DNA of 64,000 nt from Acanthosepion pharaonis (taxonomy: Eukaryota > Mollusca > Cephalopoda > Sepiida > Sepiidae): positions 23,138 through 87,137 of the forward strand of contig CAHIKZ030003502.1 of assembly GCA_903632075.3 (NCBI GenBank), read 5' to 3'. Shown here in pieces: positions 47,215-58,916 of this stretch. Made by a program: the position numbers and the translations under genes. The notes under the pieces were generated by a model. The model did no database searches. It was not told the origin of the DNA and saw nothing but the letters and a program-made list of their open reading frames with translations. Position 1 is the stretch's first letter. Each line of letters begins with the position of its first letter.

Positions 47215-48187
47215 GTGATCGATCGACGCTCTCTGATCGGGGCGATGGCCACCGTGCCGCTGGCCGGTTGTGTTGCGGCGCAGGGCGCACCTGCTGCGAG
47301 CCCCGCGATGACGCCCCTCCGCCCCCTACCGAGCATTTTCCTGCTCTGGCCGGACGCCCGCCTGGCGCGCGCGCGAAATTGCCCACGCCCAAATCCTTCG
47401 ATGAACGGCCCGCCGGACGGCAGGAGCTTTGGCTGCGCGGCACCGCCAATCCGATCGTCGCGGTCTTCCGACCCGAACGCCCTGACGGACGCGCCGTGCT
47501 GACCATTCCGGTGGCGGCTATGGCTTCGTCGATCCAGAATGAGGGATCGATGTCGCGCGGACGCTCAACCCGCATGGCATCACCGTCTTTGCCCTCTCCT
47601 ATCGTCTGCCGTCCGAGGGTTGGAACGATCAGGCAAACGTCCCCTTCAAGATGCGCAGCGCGCAATGCGGCTAATCCGCGCGCATGCGGGCTGCCGCGGT
47701 ATCGATCCCGCCAATCTCGGCATTGTCGGCTTCGGCGGGTGGTCATCGCCGCCTCGCTGACCGTGGGTTATGACGACAAGGTCCATGCACCCATCGACGC
47801 CGCCGACCGGCAATCGGCCAAACCGCGTTTTTCGGGCTGGTCTATCCGGTCGCCAGCCTGTCGACCTCCACCACGCATCCGGATCACGCGACAATCTGTT
47901 GGCCCCAATCCGATCCCGCCATCAAGGCCCGCTACGATACGCCCCGGCGGATCAAGGCGAGCACGCCGCCGCTCTTCTTCGGTCCATGCCGTCGATGACG
48001 GGCTGGTCCCGTCGACCAATCGATCGACGTCCTGACGCAGGCGCGCGCCGCCAAGGTGCCGGTCGAGGCGCATTTCTTCGAGAAGGGCGGCCATGGCTTC
48101 GGGGCGCTTAATGCGCCGAGGCTCGCCCGCGCGGCTGTGGCCCGACCTGTTCGACCGCTGGGTCGCGCAGACGCTCAAAGGGGTGAT
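47215..48187 (+). CDS. Secreted alpha/beta hydrolase, acetyl-esterase type
   Basis: Esterase of about 320 residues. The N-terminus IDRRSLIGAMATVPLAGCVA combines a twin-arginine-like RR with a lipobox (LAGC), so the protein is probably an exported lipoprotein. The catalytic domain shows AVLTIPGGGYGFVSIQNEGI (oxyanion HGGGY-like, here PGGGY), PHGITVFALSYRLPSEGW, MRLIRAHA, NLGIVGFSAGGHLAASLTVG in repaired frames with the nucleophile elbow, FFVHAVDDGLVPVDQS, and FEKGGHGFGALNAP with the catalytic histidine. Start GTG 47215; the end near 48187 is estimated. Indels throughout. Acetylxylan-esterase-like action is inferred. Confidence 0.85.
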
Positions 48188-48228
48188 GGACGGATGGCGG
48201 GGGAATTATTGCAATCCCCGCCCCATTC

Positions 48229-48306
48229 GGCCTGGAGCGAAGTCGAAGGCCATGACAGACGGACCCCGCTGGGGCGTGCGCTTGACTTCGTTCAGCGTGA
48301 ACGGCG
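48229..48306. repeat. Dispersed palindromic repeat, degenerate copy 4
   Basis: Imperfect inverted repeat with GAGCGAAGTCGAAGGCC on the left and CGCTTGACTTCGTTCAGCG on the right, related to the copies at 1063, 18926 and 24721. It lies between the convergent ends of the esterase gene and the XrtA amidotransferase gene. Confidence 0.7.
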
Positions 48307-48320
48307 GTGGATACCCTTTT

Positions 48321-50189
48321 TCAGAACAGCCGCTTCAGGCTCCGCTCCAGCATCAGCATCTGCCACAGCGTTCGCGGTGTGTTCGGCGCAGCCCGATCGA
48401 TGGTCGGCCGCCAGCCGCTCCAGCTCGGCTAGGGTCGAACCACCCCGTCTCACGCAGCAGGCCCGAATGCGCGAGCCCGCCGCATCGTCCGCCAAAGCCC
48501 CCGGAACCGTGCACCGATCGGCGTGACGAACCCCATTTTGGGCCGGTACAGGATGTCGCGCGGCAGATAGGGCTCGAGCGCCTTCTTCATCAGCCATTTG
48601 CCCTGCCCCTCACCCGCATCGCGGCGGGCAGGCGCGCGGCATATTCGACCAGCCGGTGGTCGAGCAGCGGCTCACGCGCCTCCAGCCCCCCACCGCCATC
48701 GAGGTGCGGTCGGTCTTGGTCAGGATATCGCCGGGCAGCCAGATTTTCAGATCGGCATATTGTGCGCGGTCGATCGCATCGCGCGCGGGGGCATCGCGCA
48801 TCGCCGCGACATAGCGATCCTCTGCGCGGTGCCCGCCCAAGGCTGCCTTTGGCCTCCGCCGAGAAGCCAGTCGCGCGCGCCATTTCGGGGCTGGTAACGC
48901 CGACGGCGCGCGCATAGGCCTCCGCCCCGTCCATCCCCAGCGCGAGGGTCGTCTTGGCGCGCAAGGGGCGCGGCGCCCAATCCGCCTTTGGGGTAATAGC
49001 GCCCCAGCGTGCCGAACAGACCGGCGCGCAGCTCGGCGGAAACAGACCCCGGACACGCTCCTCGCCGGCGTGAAAGACATGGCGGCGATAGCCCGCCAGC
49101 GCCTCGTCCGCGCCGTCACCAGACAAAAAGCGACCGTGACATGCTCGCGCGCCAACTGACACAGGCGATAGGTCGCCAGCGCCGAGGCATCGGCAAAGGC
49201 CTGTCGAAAATGATCGACCAGCGTATCGATCAGCGCGAAGTCGTCGGCGCGTACGACCTGCTCGACATGATCGGTCGCGAAACGCTGGCGATGGTGCGGG
49301 CATAGCCGCGCTCGTCATGCCCCGCCCCGCCTCGAAGCCGATGGTGCAGGTCCGCACCGCACGCGGGAAGCCTCCGCCATCAGCGCGACCACGCCCGAGC
49401 TGTCGACCCGCCTGACAGAACGCGCCGAGCGGCACGTCGGCGACCATCCGACTGGTGACGCCAGCCCCGCATATGGGCGAGCAGCCCTCGCCCAGCGTTG
49501 CCGCCGATCCGCTCTCCCGGTTGGAGAAATCGACATCCCACCATTGGCGTGGCCTGGGGATCGCGCCCACGCTCGATCAGCAGGAAATGGCCGGCGGCGC
49601 TTGCACGCCTGCCACGATACTGGCGTCGTCGGGGACATAGCCCAGTGCCAGATAACTCGACCGCGCGGATATCGGGCCGCCGCCGGAACAGCGGATGCGC
49701 CAGCACCCCTTCATTTCCGAGCAAAGGCGATCGCGCCATCGGGCAGTTCGGCCCAGTGGAGCGGCTTCACCCCAGCCGGTCGCGCGCGAGGAAACAGCAC
49801 GCCCGCCTCGGGCGTCATGCACGGCAAAGGCGAACATGCCGACCAGCCGGTCGAGCATCGCCGGGCCCCAGTGGCGCCAGCCGGAGCAGCACCTCGGTAT
49901 CGCCATCGGTACGGAACACCGCGCCCAGCTCGCAACCCGTCGCGCAAGCCGCGGTAATTATAGATTTCGCCGTTTGAAGCAGACCGCGACCTCGCCATCG
50001 ACCATCGGTGGGGTGATCCGGCGACATCGATGATCGATACCTGGCATGCGCGAAGCCGACACCCGGCGCGGTCCATACTCCCTGCCCGTCCGGCCCGCGA
50101 TGCGCCTGCACGCCGATCATCGCGCGCAGCCGTGGGCGGGATCGACTGGCTTGGCGTGGCGGGATGGAAAGGCCGGCGATACCGCACAT
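48321..50189 (-). CDS. XrtA-associated asparagine synthase-type amidotransferase
   Basis: AsnB-like protein of about 620 residues, last gene of the exosortase A locus. The N-terminal glutaminase begins MCGIAGL with Cys2 as nucleophile, then HRGPDGQGVW and a NGEIYNYR region in shifted frames. The C-terminal synthetase part has SGGVDSS-like (broken near 49410), FLSGDGADEALAGYRRH, LKIWLPGDILTKTDRTSMAV, SREPLLDHRLVEYAARLPA and PKMGFVTPIG. It ends LWQMLMLERSLKRLF at TGA 48321. Family members are thought to amidate a sugar or acceptor of the XrtA polysaccharide. Many indels. Confidence 0.88.
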
Positions 50190-50209
50190 GCTGGGTCAGC
50201 GCTGCCCGG

Positions 50210-51700
50210 TCAGTCGGTCGGCGCGAAACGATCGATCGGCCCCAGCGCCCGGACGAACGCCTCGATCGCCTGCGGATCGTCTCCTTCGCTCGACACATGC
50301 ACCGCAACGGCCATCTGGCGCTGGCCTAGCAGCGGGCCTTCATCGTCTCGATCTTCACCTGCCGCATACTGGGCGCGTCAGGCTATCGCCGATCCGGTAC
50401 GTGTCGCAACATCGCGCTTTGCATCGACTGGCCGAGCGGCCCGGTCGTGATCATCCGCATGGCGCTTCCCCCGCGATGGGCGCCAGATCGGCGACGCGGA
50501 TCCAGCGATCATCTTCCTGCAACACGCCCGTCCCGAACGCGCCCAGCTTGCCTCCCTCGCGCTGGCGCGAGAAGACGGCGACCGCCAGATCGACCTGATG
50601 CCCCTGCCCGTCCGTGTAGGTGCGCTGCATCACCGCATCGGCGCCGGGATATGCGGCGCCCAATCGCTGCGCTGCTGCGCCGGGGTCCAGCCGGGCACGT
50701 CGGGCAGCGCCATCTGCGCGGGCAGCAACGCCGCGCGGCTGCCGGCATAGCTGCTCCAGCTCGGGAAGACGGCGGTGATCGCCTTAGCGCCAGTACCGCT
50801 GTCAGCAGCGGGTCGATCCGGCGTTTGGGCGTGGGCCGACAGTCTGCCGGGATCGAAGGCGGATCATCGGGGGAACGATCGAAAAACTGCCAGCCGATGG
50901 CCAGCACCGCCGCCATCACCAGCGCGAAGAACACCCAGCCAAAGATGATATGATCGACGCCCCCGCCACCTCGATCGAGGTCAGGTCGGCGGCGAAGATC
51001 GTCCCCCGTGCGCGCACGCCATTGGCGTGATCGGCACGATCACCGACACGATCATGAAGATCGCCCGCCGCCAGAGCGAGCGGGAAGCAGAGATTGGCGA
51101 CCAGCGCGGCAAAGGCGATCATCGCCAGCACGAATTTCGAGCCCGAACAGGCCTCCGCCACTTCGAACCAATAGCGTCCGGCATGGATCAATACGCCGTC
51201 CGCCGAGGCCGGAATCCCGCTCCAGTTCAGCAGCGGCATGACGATCGAAACCGTGATCTGCTGAAGCGGCTTTTCCAGTTCCGCGCCGAAGGGAACGAGG
51301 AACCGTGCATAGGCCAGCGGGAAGAGCAGACCGCGCGCGACCATCGGCCCGAGCAGCGTGATGACCAAGCCCCTCCAGCGTCGTCAACCAGCCCCATCTG
51401 CCGGATAGGCGCCACCGTCGCGGGACTCGCCTGCAGCCAGAGAAGCTACCCGCGACCCATAGCAACCCCGGCCACCGGGCGGTCGGCGTCGGTGCGACAG
51501 CTCATTGTGCCGCTGCCCACCAGCCAGCTGACGACCGGCCCGATAAACAGGCAATGGCCATAGGTCGTGCTGGTCCACCAGATCTCGACCAGATGGGTGA
51601 GACGTCGCGCCCAGAAGATCGCGGGATCAGCGCCGTCGCCGCACCCAGCGCGCCCGTGTGATAGGCCAGCGCCCCGGCCCGCATCCGATCCCCATGTCAC
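50210..51700 (-). CDS. xrtA: Exosortase A with C-terminal EpsI domain
   Basis: Polytopic membrane transpeptidase that cleaves and anchors PEP-CTERM proteins. Visible are HLVEIWWTSTTYGHCLFIGP, RGLLFPLAYARFLVPFGAEL, EKPLQQITVSIVMPLLNWSG, and the catalytic cysteine region RYWFEVAEACSGSKFVLAMI followed by the arginine in NGVRAR and a histidine in GVDHIIFGW-like sequence. The C-terminal EpsI domain ends AVAVHVSSEGDDPQAIEAFV and RALGPIDRFAPTD. About 495 residues. Start GTG 51700 overlaps the glycosyltransferase stop. Indels near 51640, 51500, 51430, 51365, 51075, 51015, 50955 and 50700. Confidence 0.9.
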
Positions 51701-52839
51701 GCGGCGACATCCTCAACAACAGATCGAGCGGCGCCAGTCTCGCGCCAGTCATATCGGTCAAGCACCCGCGCGCGCGCAGCGTTGGTCGTGGGGTCCTTCA
51801 GCGCGGCGATGAGCTTGTCGGCAAGGTCGAGATCTCCGCCGCCACGGCGATCATTGCCCCCATGGTCGATCCCCTCGGCTGCCGCCCGCGAAGCGACGAT
51901 CGGGCGGGCCATCGCCATCGCCTCCAACACCTTGTTCTGGATGCCCGCGCCAGCGTGAGAGTGCGACGCAGACGGCGGCGGCCGCCAGCAGATACGCGTG
52001 TCGGGCACTTGCCGGTCACGATCACATCCTCGCCCGCCAGCCTACGCCCCCGGCGTCGGCGCGCGACCGACGATGGCGAAGCGCGCAGTGGGGTGGGCCT
52101 TACGGACTTGCGGCAGGATCGCTTCGGCGAAATGGGTCACCGCGTCGATATTGGGCTGATAGTCCATCTGCCCGGTGAAGACGATCAGCGGGCCCCGGCT
52201 CCGCGACCGGCGTGACGATGGCAGGCCGTAGACGCTGGCATCGATCCCGCCCTCGACCGCCATCACTCGCCCTTCCCCGCCACCGGCGCGGAACAGCGCG
52301 GCCTTCGGCTTCGCTGACGAACAGCGTGGCATCCATGCCCGCCGCCACCCGGCGCTCGAACGCACCGAGCCTCCGCGCCTCGCGTCGGAGGATCAGCCGC
52401 TTCGCAACGCCCGCACGCTCCGCAAGCGCGTCGAACTTCGCGGAGTCGACATCGACCATATCCATGATCGTCGGCTCTTCCCCGGCATATTGCGCCATCT
52501 GGGCGGAAAAGATGGCAGCCGCCACGTTGTTCCGCCGGACCTGCCGCACGGCTTTCGCCATTTCCGGGTGCGCGAAGGCGGTCAACGATACCGGTGCGCT
52601 GGTCGCCAGCACTCGGAACGCGGCCAGCGGCATGGACTTCGAGCGGCGGACGATGCGGCAACCTGGCCAACAGGTCGGTGAAGGCAGGCGGCGGATTCAG
52701 GGTCCTCGCTCTGTAAAGGTACAGAGATGGATGCGCCAATCGCGGCGGCTGAGGTGGCGAAGGATATGATAGCTGCGGATTTGTCGCCGCGATCGGGCGG
52801 GAATGGCACGCGGTGTGCGGGGAACAGCAGGTCCCTCAC
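51697..52839 (-). CDS. XrtA-associated glycosyltransferase (TIGR03087-like)
   Basis: GT-B glycosyltransferase of about 380 residues. The start MRDLLFPAHRVPFPPDRGDK is typical of the exosortase-linked group, followed by IRSYHILRHLSRRDWRIHLC. Later parts are DMVDVDSAKFDALAERA, PLIVFTGQMDYQPNIDAVTH, FAEAILPQVRKAHPTARFAI, VGRAPTPGA and GIQNKVLEAMAMARPIVASR with the nucleotide-sugar site. It ends RYDWRETGAARSVVEDVAA. Start GTG 52839 overlaps the FemAB-like stop (GTGA); stop TGA 51697 overlaps the xrtA start. Indels near 52700-52790, 52300, 52190 and 51950-52040. Confidence 0.9.
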
Positions 52840-53864
52840 CCAGCGCCCTGCGCGATCGGCGGCCCGCCAGCCGCGCCGCCCAGACCGGCATCCGCTTCCA
52901 CACCGCGATCATCAGCGCATATTTGGGATTGAGCGGATTGATCGCACGCGCGGGCTCGTGAACGCTGCGGCTGGCATAGGAGAGCGGACGCCCTCGAACC
53001 CCAATTTTTCTTGAACGCCGCCGCGCCGGTCCTGACCTTCGACCGACGGAAGTCGAAGCTGTGGCAACCTCGCGCCCGGGCATGGCGCATCAGCGCGAAA
53101 TACATCAGATCATTGGCGCGCAACCCCGCGCCGCCTGCGTCCCCCGCCCCAATAGGGATAGACGGTGCCGGCGTGATACAGGCTGAGCACGCTCGCCACC
53201 GCGCGTCCTTCATGCCGGACAGTCAGGATATCGGCGTCGAGGCGCGCGACCGCCTCGCGGAAAAGCGGCGGGGAAGACCGGGGTGCCGGAGATTGCGGAC
53301 CGATTCGGCATAGATGCGGTAATGCTCAGCCAGCATTCGGGGGCTGTCGCCGGTCTCGACGATCAGGTCGTTGGCCAGCGCCTTTGCGCACCTCAGCGCG
53401 CCGCTTGCGGGGATCGCCTTTAGCTCGGCCTCGTCATCGGTCGCGATGGGACGGACGAAAACCCAGATAGCTGTCGCCATCCACGGCCCAGCCGGTCGGA
53501 GCCGGGCCGCCGCGCAGTTCGACCGATCTGATCCCGCGCGCCTGCGCCAGCTCCCGTGCGGCCTCGGCAAGCAGATCGGCCCCTCGCCCAGCACACCGCC
53601 ATCGACGCCGAACCCGGTCGACACCATCGCCGCGCCAAACAAGGGCGAGCGGATTTCGCTGAGCGGCAACAGTCCGGCAATGGTCATATCAGGGCGATCG
53701 GCGACGAGATAATGCGCCTTTTGCCCGCATCCTCGCGCCCCGGCGAGCAACCAGCCGGTCAGGTAGCGGGCGTCCGCCCCCGCTTCCGCCACGAACGCGT
53801 CGATCCGTTGGGTCATCCTCGCGCGCCAGATCGGCGACGCGGACGGCCAGGCTGGTGCGGTCAT
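52836..53864 (-). CDS. XrtA-associated FemAB-like acyltransferase (TIGR03019-like)
   Basis: GNAT-fold protein of the FemAB group, about 345 residues. It reads RIDAFVAEAGADARYLTGWL, HYLVADRPDMTIAGLLPLSE, IRSPLFGAAMVSTGFGVDGG, LAEHYRIYAESVRNL in shifted frames, LRANDLMYFALMRHARARGC, FDFRRSKVRTGAAAFKKNWG and the end KYALMIAVWKRMP. Members are thought to modify the XrtA polysaccharide or an aminoacylated precursor. Start ATG 53864 overlaps the deacetylase stop (ATGA). Indels are frequent between 53820 and 53000. Confidence 0.87.
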
Positions 53865-54708
53865 GCGAGCCGCGCCGCTTCCTCGGCCGCAACCTCATCG
53901 ACCGCCCCAGTCGTGCCGGCTGAGCAGCCACGCAACTTGCCCGCCATAGCGCCCAACCGGCTGTAATGCCGCACCTTGACCGCAGCGGCGCATCGGCGAC
54001 GCGCGCGGCTGGTCGGGATCGACCTCCCAGGTGGAAAAGAAGATCGCGCCGTGCCGGTCGCGATTGACCTGCCCGACCGCGATGTCGGTCAGCTTGGCGG
54101 CGCAGCATGGGTGCTGCCGCCAGTCGCCAGCCGCCGTTGGCCCCATTGCGCCACCGTCACCGGCAATTCGATCAGATCGGCATCCGCCAGCGGCCGCCAC
54201 GCATAGCGCGGCGATTCCGCCCAGCCACGACGATCGTGGCGCAGCGGCGCGACGCTCGACGGGCAGCGATAGCCCGCCTCGGCCAGCACCGGATGCGCCG
54301 GGCGTCCGCGTGTCGATGGAGAAGCTGGGTGCGCGGTATCCGGTGACGGCCTGCCCGCCGGCATTCTCGATCGCCGCCTGGCGCGGGCCAGATCGGCGCG
54401 GAACTGGTCGCCGTCATGGTGAAGACGCTGATGGTCCCAGCCATGGCTCGCCATCCCATGCCCGGCCGCCACGATGCGCCGGATCAGCCTGGGATGGCGA
54501 TGCGCCACCAGCCCAGCGTGAAGAAGGTCGCCCGCGTCCCCGTCTCGGCAAAGAGCAGAGCACGGCATCGGTATTGGCCTCGACCCGGCTGTCGAGCCGG
54601 TCCCAGTCGCCCTTGTCGATCGTCTTTCGAACGCGCCGACACCGGAACCATTCCTCGACGTCGACCGACATGCCGTTGAGCGGCGGCCGCTCCGGGATCA
54701 GGCGGCAT
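53861..54708 (-). CDS. XrtA-associated polysaccharide deacetylase
   Basis: NodB-type carbohydrate esterase with the family's extra C-terminal domain, about 280 residues. It reads LNGMSVDVEEWFR with the catalytic aspartates, TIDKGDWDRLDSRVEANTDA, TGTRATFFTLGW, HPRLIRRIVAAGHGMASHGW with the HxxxH zinc pair in SHGWDHQ, VTGYRAPSFSIDTRT in repaired frames, SPRYAWRPLADADLIELPVT, and AIFFSTWEVDPDQPRA. The start is taken at ATG 54708, overlapping the ATPase end. Stop TGA 53861. Many indels. It probably removes acetyl groups from the nascent polymer. Confidence 0.88.
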
Positions 54709-56033
54709 GGCCCGGTGCCGCCGAACGGATCGTCGCGCCTTCCCGCTTGGTCTCACCGCATTGTCCATCTCCGGTCCAGTCGACCCAGCAAGGTCAGGAC
54801 CCGGCGCAACGCCGCCTCCTGCTGCTCCAGCCGCCTCCAGCTGCCACGCGGTCCTCCAGCGCGGCGGTCGCGTCCTGCTTGGCATCCTCGACCGGGGCTG
54901 GCTCCGGTTTGGGGGGCGCCATCGGACTTGGAGCGATACCGGTTCGGGCGCGGGCGGTGGCGCGACGACGCGGTGCGCGCGCTGCGCTCGGTCGCCTCGC
55001 CTTGGTCCATGGGGCGGTGCGGATAATCGGATCGGCGGCAGCGCCATTGGCGTACAGGCCTGCCTGCAGCGTCCTGGCAGTCGCGGCAATCCCGGCGGCA
55101 GCACCGTCGAGCGTCGCGGCACAGCGTGCCCGCACCAAAGGTCGAACGATCGAACGACGCCGGCGCGACGATCGGCGTGGCCTGTGGCGCGGCGGGTTCG
55201 GTTGGCTGCCGATGGGCTTCGCCGCCCATATCGGCGGCCATGTCGGCAGCAACGCTGCGCACCGTGTCCGCTCCGATCAGCTCGACACCCCTCGATCGCC
55301 GCCTGCAACAGCACCCGGCCTGCCAGCACGTTCAGCCGGCGCGGCACGCCGCCTGAGGCCTCGTAGAGCGCGTCGAACGCGTCGCCCGCGAAATCGGGAC
55401 GGCCGGTCCAGCCCGCCACCGCCAGACGGTGCGCGATGTAATCCGGCACCTCCTCCGTCCATCGGGTCGAGATGGTGAATGGCAATGACCGGCTGGCGCA
55501 GCTGCTCGACCGCTCCGAGCCCAGCAGGCGGTCGCGAAAATTCGGGTTGGCTGACCAGAAGGATCTGGAGCAGCGCATGGCCGCCTGCCCGAAATTGGAG
55601 AGCATGCGCAGCTCTTCGAGCGAGGCGAGCGGCAAAGCCTGTGCCTCGTCGACGATTAGCAGGACGCGGCGACCATCGCGCGCGACGCCGTTCAGCGCCC
55701 GCTCGGTGGCCGACAGCAGCGCAGCCTTGACAGGCCTTGCGCATCGACGCCGAGCTGCCCGCCACGGTGCGCAGCAGATCGCGTCGGGTCGATCGCGGTC
55801 GACACGATGTGGAGCACGCGGACGCGGCGCGTATCGAGCGTCCGGACCAGATGGCTGACCAGCGTCGTCTTGCCGCGCCGACATCGCCGGTGATGACGAT
55901 GAAGCCCTCACCCTGCGCCAAGCCATAGCCGAGATAGGCCATCGCCTTGCCATGCGTCGCTGTCTGAACCAGAAACGCGGGTCAGGGTCAGCTGAAACGG
56001 GCGTTCGCCCAGACCGAAATGGGTCTCGTACAT
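54698..56033 (-). CDS. XrtA-associated AAA ATPase (TIGR03015-like)
   Basis: ExeA/GspA-like ATPase of about 440 residues. It begins MYETHFGLGERPFQLT, then AMAYLGYGLAQGEGFIVITG, Walker A GDVGAGKTTL (recovered across an indel near 55880), Walker B in DGRRVLLIVDEAQALPLASL, EELRMLSNF, and the lid region RPDFAGDAFDALYEASGGVP with RRLNVLAGRVLLQAAIEG. The C-terminal 160 residues are Pro/Ala/Ser-rich and end with a short coiled part and AAPGHAA at TGA 54698. Function in the XrtA system is unproven; an assembly or secretion role is assumed. Start ATG 56033 or 56036. Confidence 0.9.
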
Positions 56034-56052
56034 CATCGTGCCTTTCGGCCGG

Positions 56053-57745
56053 TCAGAATTGATACCGTGCGGCGATCAGGGGCCCCTGCGCCGAGGGCGT
56101 TGCTCAGGTCCCCGACCGAGAAGTGGTACAATCCAACCGACGCGGTTGTTCCTGAGCCGACCGAAGTTGTGGTAATAGCTGGCCGTCATTGCCAACCGAT
56201 ACCACGTCTCCGGCGCCGGCCAACCTACTGGCATAATAGTTAACCAGCTTATCTACGTTAAGCCCCGAGTTACGGCTGCTGAGCGCATGACCGAAGAAAA
56301 TCTGCATGCCAGCTTTCGTCATCGGCCCTGGCGACGATTAGCCCTGGCGCGGCGTCGGGCGCGAAACAGCCGGCGGTTGCTATAGCCAGCCCGGAAACCG
56401 AGCGTGGAACGCCCACGTGCGACGGTCAGCGTCATCCGCGCTGCGTGCCCGGTAGACGGCGGTCTGCACCGGTGCAACACGTCGTTCAGGCACCGCCCGG
56501 CGTGGTGCCGCTGGTCGAAAAGACGCAGCCATTGAACTGTTGGGCAAAGGCGTCGCGCGTCTCGATAAAACTCGGCTGGCAGGCCTGACAGGCCGTTGCG
56601 CAACTGGCGGCCAAAGGTCTGATGCCACATAGAGCGCCGCACGAAAGACCACGCCGCGCGCGGCCGATATTGCGCGGTGCCGGTGACGCTCAGCGAGCCA
56701 CAGCGTTCGCCGATATGCCCTTCCACCGACGTCCGGCGATTGGGCCGCCAGATGACACCGGCATCGTAATAGACGCCGTCCGTGCGATAGGCGATGAAAG
56801 CGAAGGGGGGCCGTCGGGGGGCGATCACGAACCGTCCGCTGCTGTCGACCAAGGGCCGGCCGGCGGCATCGACCGCCGGATCGCGCTGGCTGCTCTCGAT
56901 CTGTTCATAGCCGACACCGGCGGTCAGCGCGACATGGGCGAGACCGGGTAGAGGACGTCGCCGCGCGCGAACCAGCCCTCATAACGCTGCGCCAATTGCC
57001 GCGCATCGTCGCGTTCCCAGAGCCCGCTGGCGCTGAGGCCACTGGCAGGACGGTACCGGGGCGGACATCTGCCCCTGACCGTCGCGAGGTGATTCCAGCT
57101 GTCGCTGAATAGTCCGAGCAGGCTGATCCGGCGCCAGCCCTCCAAAGCCGGGCGTGTCGGCGCGTATAGCCCAGCCGGTAATTGGCGAGGGACCGCCTGG
57201 CGCGGGTGCGCAGCACGGGGCCGATATAGGCCGAATAAAGCTGTGAGATATTGCCCGTATCTCGCCGACCAGCACGCCCGGTGCCGCACCGCGAATATCC
57301 GTCCGGGTCTGCGTTGCCAAAGCCCCGCCGTCGATGCCAGATCGGCGGATGCGGTACAGCCCGCGTGCCAGACCGCTAGCGAATGTCGCCGCCGCCATAG
57401 CGATCGTTCCAGCCGACATGATGTTCGTAGCGATAGCTGACCTGCCCCTGCGCCGTGCGCTATCGACCTGCGCATTGACCCTGGCGGCCAGCGCGTGGTG
57501 AACGTCACCGAGTCGCCGCCGTTCAGGTCGGCGCTGAACAACCGTCCGACTTCGACATAAGGCGCTGCGCGCGCGCGCGCGCGATCAGAACCGTTCGCTA
57601 TCGGGGCCGGGGCTGCGTTGCCGAGCGGCTGCAGCCCGCATCGGCCGCGACGCCGAGGGGGGCGGCACGTCCTGCATCTGGGCAAGCGCCGGGGTCGGCA
57701 GGATCGCCATCCCAGACAGCCCATCAGGATCGGCCATGCCGTCAT
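56053..57745 (-). CDS. XrtA-associated outer-membrane beta-barrel protein (TIGR03016-like)
   Basis: Large exported protein of about 560 residues, starting MTAWPILMGCLGW as a signal peptide (frames broken). The body has alternating aromatic strands: APYVEVGRLFSADLNGGDSV, YLTALFGLYRP, WSFVRRSMWHQTFGRQL, TTVEGHIGERCGSLSVTGTA and FIAYRTDGVYYDAGVIWRPN. It ends LNVDKLVNYYASRLAGAGD and GPLIAARYQF with a terminal phenylalanine, the usual outer-membrane sorting signal. It probably forms the outer-membrane pore or scaffold for polysaccharide export. At least fifteen indels. Confidence 0.82.
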
Positions 57746-57748
57746 GCT

Positions 57749-58916
57749 TCAGCCGAGATCCTTGCTATAATAGCCGAACCGCCGGCTGCCCAATGAAGGC
57801 GACGCTGTTGAGTACCAGCTGGATATGCTCGCACGCGTCGAGGGAGGTTGATCGCCGCCGTGACCTCGCTCTCCGGGCGTCTTGTCGGCGCGGACGACCA
57901 TCATCACCTGCCCGGCCAGCATCGCCAGCACCGAGGCGGGCGACGCCGCTAGCGCGGGCGGCGAGTCGAAGATGACCAGCTGGCGCGGATTGGCTGACAA
58001 CAGCCGCTGCAGGACCGTACGCGTGCGTGCCGGGGCGAGCAGCCTGGTATCGCTATTTTGCGCGGGTGCTGCAGGCCAGCACCGACAGATGCAGGACATC
58101 GGTGCGGATCACCAGATCCTCGACATCGACACTGCTATCATCGAGCGCGTCGAGCAGCCCTGGCCCTTCGGCCAGCCCCAGCCGGGCCAGCACATCGGGC
58201 TTGGCGACATCGGCATCGACCAGCAGCACCTCGGTATCCCGCTCCGCCGCCATCGAGAGTGCCAAGTTGACCGAGCAGAAGGTCTTGTTGTCCTGCGGCC
58301 GCGCTGAACAGATCAGGACGGTGCGCGCCTTGTCGGCATCGCCCGTCTCGATCAGCCGCTTGCTGGTGATGATCAGCTGGCGTTTGACAGCGGAACTCCT
58401 CGGCCAGCAGGCCGATCGGCGCGCCGGGCACGATCATGCCATTCTGGCCAAGAGCGCGCGGTCGACGGTATGCGACGTCGCTGAACCCCGGATTATATTC
58501 GCTGGCCAGAAATTGTCGTCGCCGGGCTGCGCCAGTAGAACTCGGCCGGGATGCCGGACGAAAGCGCGGGATCGGCCGCTATCGATGCGCGTCCCTATCG
58601 TCCGGACCGACCAGCCCCGGTGGGTCCTCCGTATCGGGCATAACGGGGGCCACGAAAGGATCGGGCGATTCCGGCAGCGGGGGCGCGACGGGTTCAGCTG
58701 AGACAGAGGATGCTGCCTCGACTTCGGCAGACGCTGGCGGCTCGGGCGGGGCGGCGGGGCTGGCGGCCCCATGTCCTTCCACCGGAGCCGGACGCGGGGC
58801 CTCGACCGGCGCAGGCATCGGCGCACGGACATAGGCCCGGAGTCATACACCGTCGCCGCCTGTTCGAGCAGCGACGGTTCCCGGCGGGGGTCTGGTGGTT
58901 TCACGCTGTTGCTCAC
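57749..58916 (-). CDS. XrtA-associated BY-type tyrosine kinase
   Basis: Cytoplasmic kinase of about 385 residues separate from its chain-length partner. The N-terminal 130 residues are Pro/Ala/Glu-rich (SNSVKPPDPRREPSLLEQAA, PVEAPRPAPVEGHGAASPAA). The kinase domain has VLICSARPQDNKTF in the Walker A position, NLALSMAAERDTEVLLVDAD (Walker A'), VAKPDVLARLGLAEGPGLLD and NPRQLVIFDSPPAL (Walker B). The end RRFGYYSKDLG carries two tyrosines. The Walker A stretch lacks the usual glycines. Start GTG 58916 overlaps the chain-length stop (GTGA). Confidence 0.87.

Noticed and set aside
54484..55953. A single 489-codon minus-strand protein
   Set aside because: It mixes true ATPase frame sections with out-of-frame parts and runs into the deacetylase; two overlapping genes explain the motifs better.
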